Below are positions 14,401-33,890 of a stretch of DNA of 64,000 bases, piece after piece. A program made the position numbers and the translations under genes. Origin of the DNA: Enoplolaimus lenunculus (taxonomy: Eukaryota; Nematoda; Enoplea; Enoplida; Thoracostomopsidae); the NCBI GenBank assembly GCA_030248215.1, contig JASANG010000403.1, forward strand, positions 186,001 to 250,000, read 5' to 3'. Numbering within the stretch: the stretch's first letter is position 1; each line of letters opens with the position of its first letter. The notes beneath the pieces are model-generated. The model searched no databases. It saw only the letters and a list, made by a program, of their open reading frames with translations, and had not been told where the DNA came from.

Positions 14401-16327
14401 CTCACAATATAAGTACTGGAGAAATACTAACTGGGAAGTCGATATTCAGTATCAGGAGAGTCCTTTTTACATTTCATGACAAACGCGTTATACAAATCCT
14501 GGTGTACTAAACGAACAAGCAATCACAATTCGTGTTCAAGTTTTCACGAATTCCACGTACTATTAATAAACATGATGTACCGTTTTGAAAACAGTAAACG
14601 AATGTCGTTATGCAAAATCTTATGTAAACAGAAAGGCTTGTTTTTATAGCAAAAAAATTTTGTACATTCCATTTGCATTAATGACAGCTCTGTAACCTCT
14701 CAATGGGCTACTAAAAATTAGATATCTGTGACGAAAAATTGAAACCACATCAATGTTACATACAATCCATTTTTAAATACGCCTTACTTCAATGACTTCT
14801 TTATTTTCTTCTGAGACCATTGCGGAGACGCTAAACGAAGACTTCAGGCAATTGATCATCAAATCGTTACTCAAAACATCCAACTTTTTGACTTCCTCTC
14901 CTTGCACGTTGGTAGCACCAGCGATGCCGTACCTGAAAACAATTCTGTTGTCTAACTGGCGAGGAAAAATATCGTATTCAAACAAAATACACACGTATAC
15001 AACATTTGTACTAAGTTTGGTCAAGAGATTTTAATACGGTGTAAATCAAAATATTTTGCTCGTGTTTCATAAACAAAGTTTACATCATTGCGTACATACT
15101 TAAAAATATGCTCATTGTTGCGTATATAATCTTTCGAAAGTGAAAGCCAAATAAAAACATTACGTGAAGAAACTCACAAATGAGCAAGTCCAGCCTTACG
15201 CACAGCACTAGAGATTGTTTTAATTGCTGTTGTCATGGTCGTCAGCAAAGCCGTCAAATCACCTGTGGCGTGTGGATTCTAAAACCAGAATTTTAAGTTT
15301 CGAAAAAGATGCTTTAAGTACGCGTAAAACATGCTATACTTAAACTCGGTGGTTCGACTGAATAAATATTAGAATACATCAAAATTTTAACAATAAATGA
15401 ACGCAGAATTTTTTTTGTCAAATTATAGGCTACTATTAATTTCTGACAAACCAAAGTGCCCACAGTAATTACGGCAACATGAACATTGGGAAGTTGGCAC
15501 GAGGTTTAGGCATACAGCCGTAGCAAGCCGTAAGTGCAATTGTGCTCGCCTTCCAAACCGCGACTCTGATAGCAACCGCTAAAGTCGATTTTAACTGCTC
15601 GCGGGCTGGCACGAGGTTTGGGCATACAGCCGTAGCAAGCCGTAAGTGCAATTGTGCTTGCCTTCCAAACCGCGACTCTGATAGCAACCGCTAAAGTCGA
15701 TTTTAACTGCTCGCGGGCTGGCACGAGGTTTGGGCATACAGCCGTAGCAAGCCGTAAGTGCAATTGTGCTTGCCTTCCAAACCGCGACACTGATAGCAAC
15801 CGCTAAAGTCGATTTTAACTGCTCGCGGGCTGGCACGAGGTTTGGGCATACAGCCGTAGCAAGCCGTAAGTGCAATTGTGCTTGCCTTCCAAACCGCGAC
15901 TCTGATAGCAACCGCTAAAGTCGATTTGAACTGCTCGCGGTTACTGCGATCAAAACCGTGACCTCAACTGCTACTGCTACTATTAAACTTTTAGGTTGTC
16001 TACGTAGTTACAACCGTGGTTTAAGACGCGACTGCGATGGCGCGGCCAGCTGCGACCGGTCGAGAGCAAAAAAAGTTCACCATGGTTGTAAACGTGTAAT
16101 CCCGCAAGCGAGAGTATTTCACGCCTAATACTGTGAGTGACTGTACGCTTATTACTCTTAGTTGACAGGCCCTTATAGTTAACATGGTCCCAAACAAGCA
16201 TGAAGTTTTAAACTTAAACCGACTAATAGCATTTATGAAATAAACGTACCTTGCGCTGCTCAGCTAAAATAAACCGATTAACAGTAACACAATCTGTTTC
16301 AATGCCATAATCTGCTGTACTAGACAT
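8463..16327 (-). CDS. FBP: Fructose-1,6-bisphosphatase
   Basis: Hydrolyses fructose-1,6-bisphosphate to fructose-6-phosphate in the cytosol, the controlled step of gluconeogenesis. There are eight exons: 16327-16250, 15278-15178, 14932-14788, 10434-10324, 9882-9742, 9483-9346, 9055-8936 and 8651-8463. They total 1023 nt and 340 aa (human FBP1: 338), and all splice phases close. Family landmarks visible: ATGDLT (AMP-site region) in exon 2, AHLYGIAG across the exon 2/3 join, VSEEN (metal ligand Glu), [12 protein letters not shown] (metal-binding Asp pair), YSLNEGY, the [18 protein letters not shown] substrate loop and LLYECNP (metal ligand Glu). The protein ends KKHAQ. Introns are 280-980 bp except the 4.35-kb intron 3, which carries a hAT-like MITE and a tandem duplication. 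Intron 1 carries a 4 x 112-bp tandem repeat. No key residue is missing, so the gene looks functional. Confidence 0.96.
10517..10928. mobile_element. hAT-like MITE in FBP intron 3
   Basis: A 412-bp element bounded by CAGGGATCGACCGGATAT and its approximate inverse ending GATCCCTG. The flanking 8-mers CCCTTGTC and TACTTGGC agree at 5 of 8 positions, a weak, aged target-site duplication. It is rich in CCGGA and ATATCCGG. An inverted relative begins at 24548. Confidence 0.6.
10990..13870. other. FBP intron 3, mostly featureless
   Basis: No exon and no clear mobile element boundary was seen. About 12420-12530 ends in a TCGGCACATC motif shared with 18.5 and 26.0 kb, probably a decayed DNA transposon end. 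About 11930-11960 has TTAGGC-like hexamers. Confidence 0.35.
13878..14025. repeat. Tandem duplication, 2 x 74 bp, FBP intron 3
   Basis: Two adjacent 74-bp copies (13878-13951 and 13952-14025) differ at about one position. Each contains the small palindrome CGTTATAAAAATAACG. The near identity implies a recent event. Confidence 0.85.
15490..15945. repeat. Tandem repeat, 4 x ~112 bp, FBP intron 1
   Basis: Four copies begin near 15495, 15608, 15720 and 15832 (spacing 113, 112, 112) and are almost identical. They are GC-richer than the surroundings. Long open frames on the minus strand here arise from the repeat: 112 is not a multiple of 3, so each copy shifts frame. Diverged related sequence follows to about 16190, and there is a relative at 19130-19350 in PSMC3 intron 9. 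Confidence 0.88.
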
Positions 16328-16699
16328 TGTGATCAATTCTGGTAATAGAGCTAAATAATACGTAACTTAAGTTACTAAAGTTACCCTGAAAAAAACTGGA
16401 TATAACTAGTTGCACTATATCAATTGCACAAGGATGGGTGTACATACTTTAAAGAAATATGCGACTTAGTTTCAACTTCGGTTCTCGGTTGGAATGCTGA
16501 AACGAAACATGTTCTAGTTCCATTTGCAAATTTAATTCACATTGGGATTTCTCTTTTGCGTTTGCTTTTACAAAACACAACAGCTTTTTTCATAAAGCAG
16601 ATATGTTACTTTATAATAACCACTTGAACAGGCTGTTGTACAACAGCTGAATGCAGTTGGATAAGAGCATGCAACTGGGTACATTCAGCAACGAAAGTG

Positions 16700-17008
16700 A
16701 GAAGGGGTTATAGATAGTAAACTGGAAAATTTTCGCTTAATCCTTTCTCAAATGAATATTTTCTACTTCCCCTGAGACCTACTTATATGCTAGGATTCGA
16801 ACTCCAGTGACTGTAGTGGGAGGCGCATACCATCACCATTCAGCTATAGGTGCTTGACGCTTGAGACCGAGGGGGCTCTCACGTCTTGTGGTGATTTAGT
16901 ACAATGTATACGTGTTGCAATTGGTTAACACGGTGCGATATATATTACTTAACGTATATACACTGCGCTGAGTTGCCTATAGGCAACTCAATGTGAGAAG
17001 GGGTTAAA
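16700..17008 (-). mobile_element. tRNA-derived SINE-like repeat
   Basis: On the minus strand there is an A-box-like TAGCTGAATGG (near 16850) and a B-box-like GGAGTTCGAATCCTA (near 16795), spaced as in a tRNA-derived Pol III promoter. A second copy lies at 52080-52250 in the opposite orientation and shares the leader with GAGAGCCCCCTCGG. GAGAAGGGGTTA occurs at both edges of this copy. A perfect 20-bp palindrome (GAGTTGCCTATAGGCAACTC) lies near 16970-16990. Confidence 0.6.
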
Positions 17009-17325
17009 TATCATATATTATGCAGGACAGTGAAATTTTTGCGAACAAATAAAACAGTAAAAAGTTAGATAATTCAACATTAAATGGTTTCGCAAGTTGG
17101 AATTAGCATTTACGTGTCTGTCTCTTGCTGAATTTTTTCCAAAATATATTCCTAAGTACAAATAATTCACGTTTCATATTTTTTGCATCATAATGAATTC
17201 TACAGGACAATCAAACTAGTTTACTACAACTTTGCAGACATTTTCAAATCTATCATATGATACTGACAGACAGTATTTGGAATATCATATGATATTGCAG
17301 TACACAGCAGAGCGGATAAACATTT

Positions 17326-17800
17326 ATTGAGCGAAGCGTTTTGTTTTGTACTTGGGGGTCGAAAGCTGGATGTCCGTCCGTCCGTCCGAAAAGAATTTCA
17401 GGAACCGCTGAACCCATTTTAATAAACTTTTGAACCTCGCATTGGGGTTTTAAAATTGCAAGCCGTTTAGTAACTACAGACTAATTTGCATAATTAAGCC
17501 TAAATTAGGACTTCTTACAATATTTCACTAATTATTATGGTTAAAAGCAATATAATTTCAGCAGTAAAGGGTTTTTAGGTGCGAAGAATCTGAATAAATT
17601 TACAAACCTGCAAAACCGATAATTGAGTAGTTAGCTAATAGCTAATAGATAATTTGCATATAAGCATAATTGATAAGCCTAAATTAGGCGTTTTTACAAT
17701 GTTTCAATGGCTAATTTACACATTTGCTTAATTGACGAGGCAAAATTAGGACTTTATTGATTGCTCTGCGAGATACAAAAATCCAGTTGCATTCTGCTCT
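17326..17800. repeat. GAGCGAAGC/TCCG-rich repeat, copy 1
   Basis: Begins ATTGAGCGAAGCG, then a short GTCC microsatellite, then a conserved segment about AGGAACCGCTGAACC, then AT-rich sub-repeats with GAATCTGAATAAATT and GTTAGCTAATAGC. Larger relatives with the same order lie in SIN3 introns at 59158-59947 and 62768-63545. No coding capacity was seen. Confidence 0.7.
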
Positions 17801-18002
17801 GCATGAACAAAACGCAGGCTTGAACCTTTTCAACATCGCATTTAAAACTTACCTAAAACGCATAATGCTGCAGTTTTCAGCATTTCTAAACGGAAGCCAA
17901 TACTGATCATCAAACTATGCGCTCTCGATAATAAACCCTAGAGTCGAACAAAACATGATGAAATTTTATATCAGTAAAGATTGGTAGGCATGACATATAA
18001 AT

Positions 18003-18326
18003 ACGCCAATATTAGCAGACATCGGTAGTCCCTCTTGACAATAACCAGATAATTGCTAGGAAGGAAACGAACAGCAAAAATAGCAGAAACAAGTATTGAT
18101 CAAAATAACGAAAGCGTATATCTGTTTACACCTTGCATTACATTAATTACGGCGTAAAACTTAAACGCCATTATTAGCAGACATCTGTAGTCCCTCTTGA
18201 CAATAACCAGATAATTGCTAGGAAGGAAACGAACAGCAAAAATAGCAGAAACAAGTATTGATCAAAATAACGAAAGCGTATATCTGTTTACACCTTGCAT
18301 TACATTAATTACGGCGTAAAACTTAC
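18003..18326. repeat. Tandem duplication, 2 x 162 bp
   Basis: Two adjacent copies offset by 162 bp are nearly identical. They lie between the 5' end of FBP and the 3' end of PSMC3. No gene content was seen. Confidence 0.85.
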
Positions 18327-18640
18327 ACATCGTGCAACAAGAAATGAAACTTAACTTTCTTCAGCTATGGTAGTAGAGATATTTAGTTTACTTATGTGCC
18401 GTTGCCAAACTTTGCCGATATCGATTCTGTTTTCTCAATATAATAGACTGTGCATAAACAATTGATAGGATTACTATATTACATCGTTACAACCGTTAAC
18501 ACTTAAATCCTCAAAATTACCGTAGCCGATATCGATAAATTGGCACATCCTTAATTTAGTTGCTAGATTGGTGAATGTGTATTTCGTTTCAAAACACCAA
18601 CCAATGACTATAACATACTAATGATACAAAAAATATGTTC

Positions 18641-26194
<7,554 letters not shown>

Positions 26195-26520
26195 TATTAA
26201 TTTATACTACTACTATAGGTATATTATGTACGTACCTGCAGTAGCATTATAATTGAATACGCAATTTTAGTCAAATAGCCAACCATACACTTGCTCGTCC
26301 TAAATATGAAACGAAGAACAAATCTCAGTAGTTTGTTTCCCTCCAAATTTTTACCGCCGTACGCTGTATAATATAAATACAGTAACAATGATTTCGAGAT
26401 TTTATGCCAGCCATCCCGTCTGACTGCTGAAATATAAATAACTCAATTGTCACAACAGACAGAGCAGAGACTACGCAACGCAAGTCCCCATGTCGACATA
26501 TGACTAAATGAGACATTCAC

Positions 26521-27801
26521 TGTGATAAGTTGGGTAGGCTGGCGTACGACGGTTTTTAGTTCTGAGTTAGCAGCTGAAAATGAGGGACGCTCAAAGGAGG
26601 TTTCGAACTCGGTCGACAGATTATCAGTCCAGCGCGCTATCCACTGAGCCACGCCGCCTCACAATCAACTGCTGAGTGTTTTGTTTTTATACCTTATAAG
26701 AACCTCAACATTATGCACATGTATCTTGGTTCTTCCATGATTTACTGCTGCTGCATATGAAGGCAGTACATATGCAGCAGTGATTTTACCGATGTACAGC
26801 ATCAGCATGAGGTTATTATTTCTTCCATACATCAGCATGAGGTTATTACTTCTTCCATACATCCGCATGTCACATTCACGTTGTCTACCTATGCTAATTA
26901 GAGTACTCCAAGGTCACATGCCGTCTACCTAGACCCTAGTCGCAATATAAGAAATATTGAACGCTTAATTCCAAAAACAAAATGCATTTAACTACTGTAG
27001 GATGAGGCTGCAGCGTGCACCGTGTTACATTGGTGCCGCACAGTGCACATTGTGATAAGTTGGGTAGGCTAAAATACGACGGTTTTTAGTTCTGAGTACT
27101 CAGTAGCTGAAAATGAGGGACGCTCCGAGGAGGTTTCGAACTCGGTCGACAGATTTTCAGTCCAGCGCGCTATACACTGAGCCACGCCACCTCACAATCA
27201 ACTGCTGAGTTTTTCTGTTTTTATGCTTTATAAGAACCACAACATTATACACATGTATCTCGGTTTTTCCATGTTTTACTGCTGCTACATATGAACGCAC
27301 TAAATATGCAGCAGTGTTTCTACCGATGTACAGCATCAGCATGAGGTTATTACTTGCCTCCGTACATCCGCATGTCACATTTCCCGGTTTTTCTACAAGG
27401 TCGTCCCTTCACCGCCAACTTATGTATTTTTGGTTCTACCGCAGCAGTTTGCCATTGCGGACCCATCGTGGTCACCATGTGATAAGTTAGGAAGGCTAGG
27501 GTACGACGGTGTTTAGTTCTGAATTCTTAGCAGCTGAAAATGAGGCACGTCCCCAGGAGGTTTCGAGCTCGGTCAACAGATTATCAGTCCAGCGCGCTAT
27601 CCACTGAGCCACGCCGCGTCACAATCAACTGCTGAGATGTTCTGTTTTTATCCCATATAAGGACCTCAACATTATACACATGTATCGTGGTTCTTTCATG
27701 TTTTACTGCTGCTGCAGATGAAGGTACTACATATGCAGCAGTGATTTTACCGATGTACAGCATCAGTATGAGGTTATTATTTGCTTCCATCCGCATGTCA
27801 C
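26521..27801 (-). repeat. Three head-to-tail copies of a tRNA-related repeat
   Basis: Copies at about 26521-26877, 27051-27380 and 27479-27801 share the same order. On the minus strand each holds a tRNA-like segment with A-box GTGGCTCAGTGGATAG and B-box-like GAGTTCGAAACC. Each also has a hairpin with the 12-bp stem CTGCTGCATATG (near 26752-26785 in copy 1). The tRNA cloverleaf does not fold cleanly, so this is a tRNA-derived SINE-like unit rather than a tRNA gene. The upstream ~220 bp is duplicated with it, so the cluster may be a tandem segmental repeat. Confidence 0.7.
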
Positions 27802-27809
27802 ACATATAT

Positions 27810-30800
27810 CGATACCTATCACACTCTGTCTGCGTGCGCATCTGTTCACCTGATTCCCAAAGTAAATCTTCTTGCGACCCTGTACTGGCGGCCCACGGCC
27901 GGGGTGGCCCCCATGGATAAGCCACGTAGTCCACACTCAATGCTACATACATATATCGTGACACAAATCTGAACATACTAGCTTAGTAGTACAAGTTTAT
28001 TAAACTAGTGGGCAAAGCCTCCGGCTTGAACATGACGTTTAATTGAATCAATTTTTAATGTAACTAAAGAATGTGTTCCGTTTTTCAAAGCATTCACTTT
28101 TGTTAATTTGGAACCCTAATTTAAGTATTATTTAGGGTGTGGGCTTAATGCGAATTCAAACCTAATCCATTTTGACTAGGGGCCTTACGAAGTCGCCGAG
28201 CTAACAAAACGTTTGCTTACCTACTTTAAAGGAACAGTAGGCTCCGGCTGAATTGATTGCTGAAATTTTACAACCTGAGGTTGGCTCAAGATGTGTACTA
28301 ATTTAAAGTTGAAGCATTAGTGACTGGTATACACTTTTAAGAATAAAATTAAAAGGAATCGTTACATATCGTAACCACAACATTGTTTTCAAACACGAGA
28401 CAATTATGTTTCTTTGGAATTGTTGCCAACATTTTGCACAAATGCAACAGTTCGAACTGTTACCCTCAGTTCTTTACAGATCTGAGCTAAAGCGTATGTC
28501 ATACATTAAAAGCATATTTTGCATAATTTTATATTGTCAGTCGTGCGCTGGAATTGTCTTCAATCTGAACCAAGGCCGCAAAGTGTTACGTCGATTAACG
28601 AGCGAGAGGGGCTGTATTTGCAAAGGGTATAGATCAACATTATTCATGCAATAGACGTATCTTGATATACTTCTGTTACAGGCCGCCCGCATCGTTTATC
28701 AAGAAAAACTTAAGTATAAAAATTTCTTTAATTTACGGGTCATCCATGTTAAAATGCACGCACATTTGTAAAAAAGTCCCTCCCTTTTATGTGCTCGCAT
28801 TGTCCCTACCCACTCTCTTTATACACTGTCTGAGATGTCAATATGTCATTGTCTGATCCTTTAGACAATGAATATGCTCTAGGCATAAATATGTACTTGT
28901 CCTGACATAATTATCGGAAACTGTTATTGCCCGTAGTTCCTCGGAAGGGACTCAATTTTTTGCGTTGAATGTTCCGTGTGAATATGTGTGCACAGCGTGT
29001 TTTTAAATGCGTGCACGTGAACTAACGTAATGTCCTGACATCCTACAGACAAGATGAAAATGAACTAGGCGTTTTTCTTTTCTTTTTGATTTTGAAATTG
29101 CTATTAATATATTTGTTATTCGATTGTAGCGACCAGTAATTGCTGCACATAGATTGTAATTGTTGTTACTCATGCATGGGTTTCGTAGGCAGAGATTTAA
29201 ATTTGAGAATGCCACATCGATTTTTTAAGGGTACGCATGTAGGTATGTTTGTCAGTTTAATAATGAAACCATAATTTATGGCAAAGAGACTGGCAGTAAT
29301 GTAAACATATACATGAACCTAGACCTAGGTCAAAGCCCAAACAAATGGGTTTAGCCCAAACCTTTAGTTTGCTCTACAATAATCCTATAAAAAGTGTTTT
29401 TCGACTTTCCAAATAACATGCTTTTATGATTTAGCCATGGATACATTTTAATCAGTAAGAAGCGGAATGTTGTGAGCGGGTTGCTGATTCCTGTAGACTA
29501 TTTTAAGCGTGGTGGTGGGAATCTTGGACAGTTCTTTAGAAAAGAGCACAAAACGAATACTCGTTTCCATTAAAAATACTGGAATATTAGTTGCTTTTAA
29601 GTTCGACATGAGTGAGTTCACTAAATATCACAAATTTCGAATATAGTCAAATTGTTATTTTCAAGGATTGTATTCTATTTTCTGCACAGCCTGGACGCCG
29701 TTACAGATCGTAGTGCACCCACTAAATTTAAGCAAAAACAACACTAACAGCAAAGACTGAATTATTGATGTTTGAAATTTTCAATCAAAAATGTAACTGG
29801 GTCAGAGAATACTCTGGTGGATGGTCGATTGACTATATGTTGCACTTGCAACTTAACAGCCTTTATCAACTGCATTTCCGGCTGGGCAGGCCTCCCCTCG
29901 TAGAACGTATTGTTGCATTTTCGGAGCAGACGAATATATTCGGCGCTCATAAAGCTGTATTCTAATTTTGACACAGTTGTTCAGAAGATAAAATAGTTTT
30001 CAAGTCCCACGAAATCCGAAAAACATCCTACGACAACATCTGTTGATAAAGTACGACGGTTGCCTAGCCAGATCCCCGTGTAATCAAGGCGGCAGCCTCT
30101 ATTAGTGTCAAAACAACGGAAAGAAAAAACGGATATAGAAGTATATATAAAAGTTTCAAAATGTTTTATTTTTCTGTCAACCAACGCTATTGACACACGC
30201 ATATATTGACCGGTTTTCCAAAAATTAAAACAAAATTGGCGGATGCAACGAAATTTTTAGGATTTTGGTTGAATTTAGCAATTTTTATTTTATTTCGAAC
30301 AATTTCAGCATATCTGAAACAAAAAATTGTGAAATATGTGATTTATAAATAATTTTGACGAAAACAATTGAATTTCAGTTATTTCCATATAAGGCATCCT
30401 CCGCTTTGAGATGCGAACAGGGAATGGGATTTTACATTGGTAATTGACGCATACCCTTTGCTGTATTATCTAAAACGTTTGCTGTACAACTTTTAAGTCA
30501 GTAAAGTTTCAGAGTTTACGGTTGGTAACACAACATTGAAATTTTTAGATCAAAAACTTGAATAGTGTATATATTATTATAAAATGCAGTACCCGTTCAC
30601 AGCGTATTTTAACAACAATCGGTTTACAACTACTATGCATTTACAAATGTCTATTTGGTGTTTGCTGTATAAAAACAAATTATACGATTGACAGCTACTA
30701 TACGCAAAATCGATGCTTCAGACGACACGTGAGATAAAAGCTTCCCAGGCTAGACGCTGCAGTGTATTTTTTACAGATACTGTGAACATTTGCTAAACAA

Positions 30801-30880
30801 TTGAAAAACACTAGCTGTCGAAAGAGGTTTATTTTAAATGTTTTCAGCCGAACGGAAATAGCAAAAAGGAGCTATAAACA
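27810..30880. other. Intergenic stretch, nothing recognised
   Basis: About 3 kb between PSMC3's upstream region and the repeats at 31 kb. Only short open frames occur, with no protein-like features, and no repeat with clear ends was seen. Confidence 0.4.
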
Positions 30881-30899
30881 CGCTCGTCAGGGTACAACC

Positions 30900-31665
30900 A
30901 GAGGTCTGCCTCATGTTCCGGCAGAAAATCTCCGGCTGCGGAAGGATTTCTGCCGGAGGTTCCGGCAATTTCGGTAGTACTATAAACTTTCTGGTTTCCC
31001 TCAGGGTGCTACCGGATACCAAAAACTGACGGAGCCGGAGCCGGATAATCTAATATCCGGCCGGCGCCGGAGCCGGAGCCGCATAGTTAATTCGATTGTT
31101 TATTTAATCTCATATTCCTTTATAAGTTTATAGTTTGTATTCTGGTTTATTAAATCATATTACTGTTTGAACTGCTGGTTGAGCGCACTACTTATGAATT
31201 TTTTCGTAAATTAATAGCCTATCACTCAAAAATTACCACAAACACATACATTTATTTTTAATTATATATTTCCACATATAACTGAAATTCAAGCAAAAAA
31301 CTAAAATGAAGTATCTAAGTACCATTCTGATATCACAACGTAACTCACAATTCTTCCTCCTGTGGCCTATATTAAAAGTGTTTTCGAGACAAAGCTTAAC
31401 ACTTTAACAATGAACCTATGCCATTATTCTGTTTATGTAACGTTGTGTTCAGTTGCAATATTTGTTTGGCCCGTCTTACTTTTACGATCAGGCATCCACG
31501 GCAAGAAAAAATACCGGAGCCGAAGACGGATGCCGATTTTTTGCCGGAACCGGTTATCCGGTCGCACCCTGGTTTCGGTATGTTCCGGCAAATTTGGCTG
31601 TCCTCCTGCTAGTCATTTTTCTCCTCCGGTTTCATCCTGCACGTCTGCACCGCGGAAGCGGTACT
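30900..31665. repeat. Interrupted copy of the GCCGGAGG repeat unit
   Basis: Left part 30900-31002 and right part 31572-31665 together match one unit of the array at 32930-33890 (GCAGAAAATC, GGAAGGATTTCTGCCGG, ACTATAAACTTTCTG, then ATGTTCCGGC, TCCTGCACGTCTGCACCGCGG). The unit is split by the hAT-like element at 31003-31571. Confidence 0.75.
31003..31571. mobile_element. hAT-like MITE inserted into the GCCGGAGG repeat unit
   Basis: A 569-bp element with ends CAGGGTGCTACCGGATACC and GGTTATCCGGTCGCACCCTG. The flanking 8-mers GTTTCCCT and GTTTCGGT match at 6 of 8 positions. Uninterrupted copies in the nearby array read GCTCCGGT or similar at this point, giving an empty-site comparison. Confidence 0.85.
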
Positions 31666-31739
31666 GCAATGACAAAGGTTTAGTAAAAATATGTTACTTT
31701 TGTAATTTTCTGTTTAAATTCCCAAATTTTACGTTAATT

Positions 31740-32930
31740 TAAAATCTTTTTTTATGAATCGGACACAGGGTTTAACCACAAATACCGTTTAATAGTCATC
31801 CAAAAAGGCACGTGAATAAAACACACAATATGGATAGCGTCCCGTTTAGGGAAGTTGAACATCTACGCTGTGCACGTTCCAAACTCTAAGAGAAATAAAA
31901 CAACCGAGAACAATTACAGGGTTATCGACATGAAACAGCAGAACTCACTGACTGTATAACATAATTACACTATTAATCTCCAAGCCCTCTCAATGTACTC
32001 CGAACGCTGTTTCAACTACTTAAATTCCAAAAATTCCAAAGTTTTAAAGGTTACTCGCGCAACGATTGTCCGGTTAACCGCGCAATGGGTAACCGCCGAA
32101 ATAGACTAAATCGTTAGTACAAACTTTACCAAAGTTACAAACTATTTCTGGACTAGGAGTTAGACAACAATTATCTTTTCTGAACCCACCAAGTAAGACG
32201 TAAAAGACCCAATAGATCAATACTCGAATATGCAGGAATACCGAAATAGCGTGTCACCTCCACTTCCTGCCAACTAAATTCCACATAACCATGGGTCGAG
32301 TTATATTATGCAGCATTTAAAAGCAAAAGAACGTTATTTCACTAAATTCAAATTGCTGCTCGATTATTTTTAGCATCGCTTGCTTCATAACTTTCGAACC
32401 ATTATTCTGCTCAAAAATATTTGTTATAGTCAAAATATCACGAGCGCTATTACAGCCGCAACAATTTTTTCTGCACGGCACGGAATATACTAAACCTAAA
32501 GTGTAGCAAAATACACACGGGGTTGCTCACAGTGCCTGGCTAAATAAATGTTAAAATTTAGCGTCTAATCCAAACATAAACTTGTGTTTCTAGAATTTAT
32601 CACGCCTTCGCACTATGAAATTTCTTTTAGAAACACTTATTTGAAATATTTCCATAATTGCATAGAATAAGCAAATTTCACACCGTTTCCATGCGCTCTG
32701 CATTTCTATACCACTGGAGCCTCCATATAACAGGGTTTGTAAATGGGACAACGTTTGTCGGAATCGCAACCGAAATAGAAATTTCTTATGAAGTTTCAGG
32801 CGAAAACGGGATTACGTTAAAATCCTGGTACGGACTGTAATAGTTATAGACCTAGTCTGAGTTATTTTTAAGGGTGAAATAAAACAAAAAGACGCTGACA
32901 AATTCTTCGAATTGCCACAGATATACTACT
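31740..32930. other. Intergenic stretch, nothing recognised
   Basis: AT-rich sequence without convincing exons, RNA genes or bounded repeats. Confidence 0.35.
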
Positions 32931-33890
32931 CTGAAAATACAAAAACCATTCCGACAGGAAATCGACCTCCAACTGCGGAAGGATTTCTGTCGGCGGTTAT
33001 GGTTAAACTTCGATACTGTACTATAAACTTTCGGGCTCCGGTGTATTCCGGCGAATTTTGTCGTCCTCCAGCTACGCATTGAAAACCTCCGGTTGCATTC
33101 TACACGTCTGCACCACGGAAGCAGCAGCAATGTATTTTACGGGTAAGTATACTTTACGAAAATTGGGTTCCGGCAGAAAATCGACCTCCGGCTGCTAACG
33201 GATTGTTGCTGGTGGTTCAGACAATTTCGATACTGTACTATAAATTGTCTGGCACCTGTATGTTCCGGCGAATTTTGTTATCCACCAGCTAGGCCTTATT
33301 TAAACATCCGGTTGCATCCTGCACGTCTGCACCGCGGAAGCTGTACAGCATTGAGAAAGGTAGGGTATTAAATATATACTATTCTGAAAATACGAAAATC
33401 AGGTTTCCGCAGAAAATCGACCTCCGGCTGCGGAAGGAATTCTGCCGGAAGTTCCGGTTAAATTTCGGTACTGTACTATAAACTTTCTTGCTCCGGTATG
33501 TTCTGGCGAATTTTGTTGCCCTCCACTACGCACTGAAAACCCAAGGTTGCATTCTGTACGTCTGCACTGCGGATGGTACAGCAATGTATTTTATGGGCAT
33601 GTCTACTCTACAAAAATCGGGTTCCGGCAGAAAATCGTCCTCCGGCTGCGGAAGGATTTCTGCCGGGGGTTCCGGCTATTTAGGTACTGTACTATAAGCT
33701 TTCTGCTCTGGTACGTTTCGACAAATTTTGTTATTGTACAGCTAGGCATTTTTCACCTCCGGTGGTATCTTCTATGTCTCATAGCTGAAGCTAGGTTGGG
33801 TCTGCTTTTGAAAATACAAAAATCGGGTGGTTCATGCAGAAAATCAACCTCCGGCTGTGGATGGATTTCTGCCGGAGGTTCTGGCCATTC
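32930..33890. repeat. Tandem array of ~210-240-bp GCCGGAGG units
   Basis: About five diverged units with starts near 32954, 33167, 33404, 33620 and 33828. Each has GCAGAAAATCGACCTCCGGC, then a TACTGTACTATAA segment, then GTTGCATYCTGCACGTCTGC. No coding capacity was recognised. Spacing varies by small indels, so the array is old. Confidence 0.8.

Noticed and set aside
15469-15911. Three overlapping minus-strand open frames of 72-106 codons with nearly the same protein
   Set aside because: They are the 112-bp tandem repeat read in successive frames, inside FBP intron 1; the repeat explains both length and similarity.
15490-15945. CRISPR-like regular array
   Set aside because: Units are contiguous with no unique spacers, and the genome is eukaryotic.
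26521-27801. Cluster of tRNA genes upstream of PSMC3
   Set aside because: All three tRNA-like segments carry the same diverged non-folding sequence and belong to a larger shared repeat.
31362-31742. 126-codon plus-strand open frame
   Set aside because: It runs across the boundary of a hAT-like MITE into a GCCGGAGG repeat unit; its composition follows the repeats.
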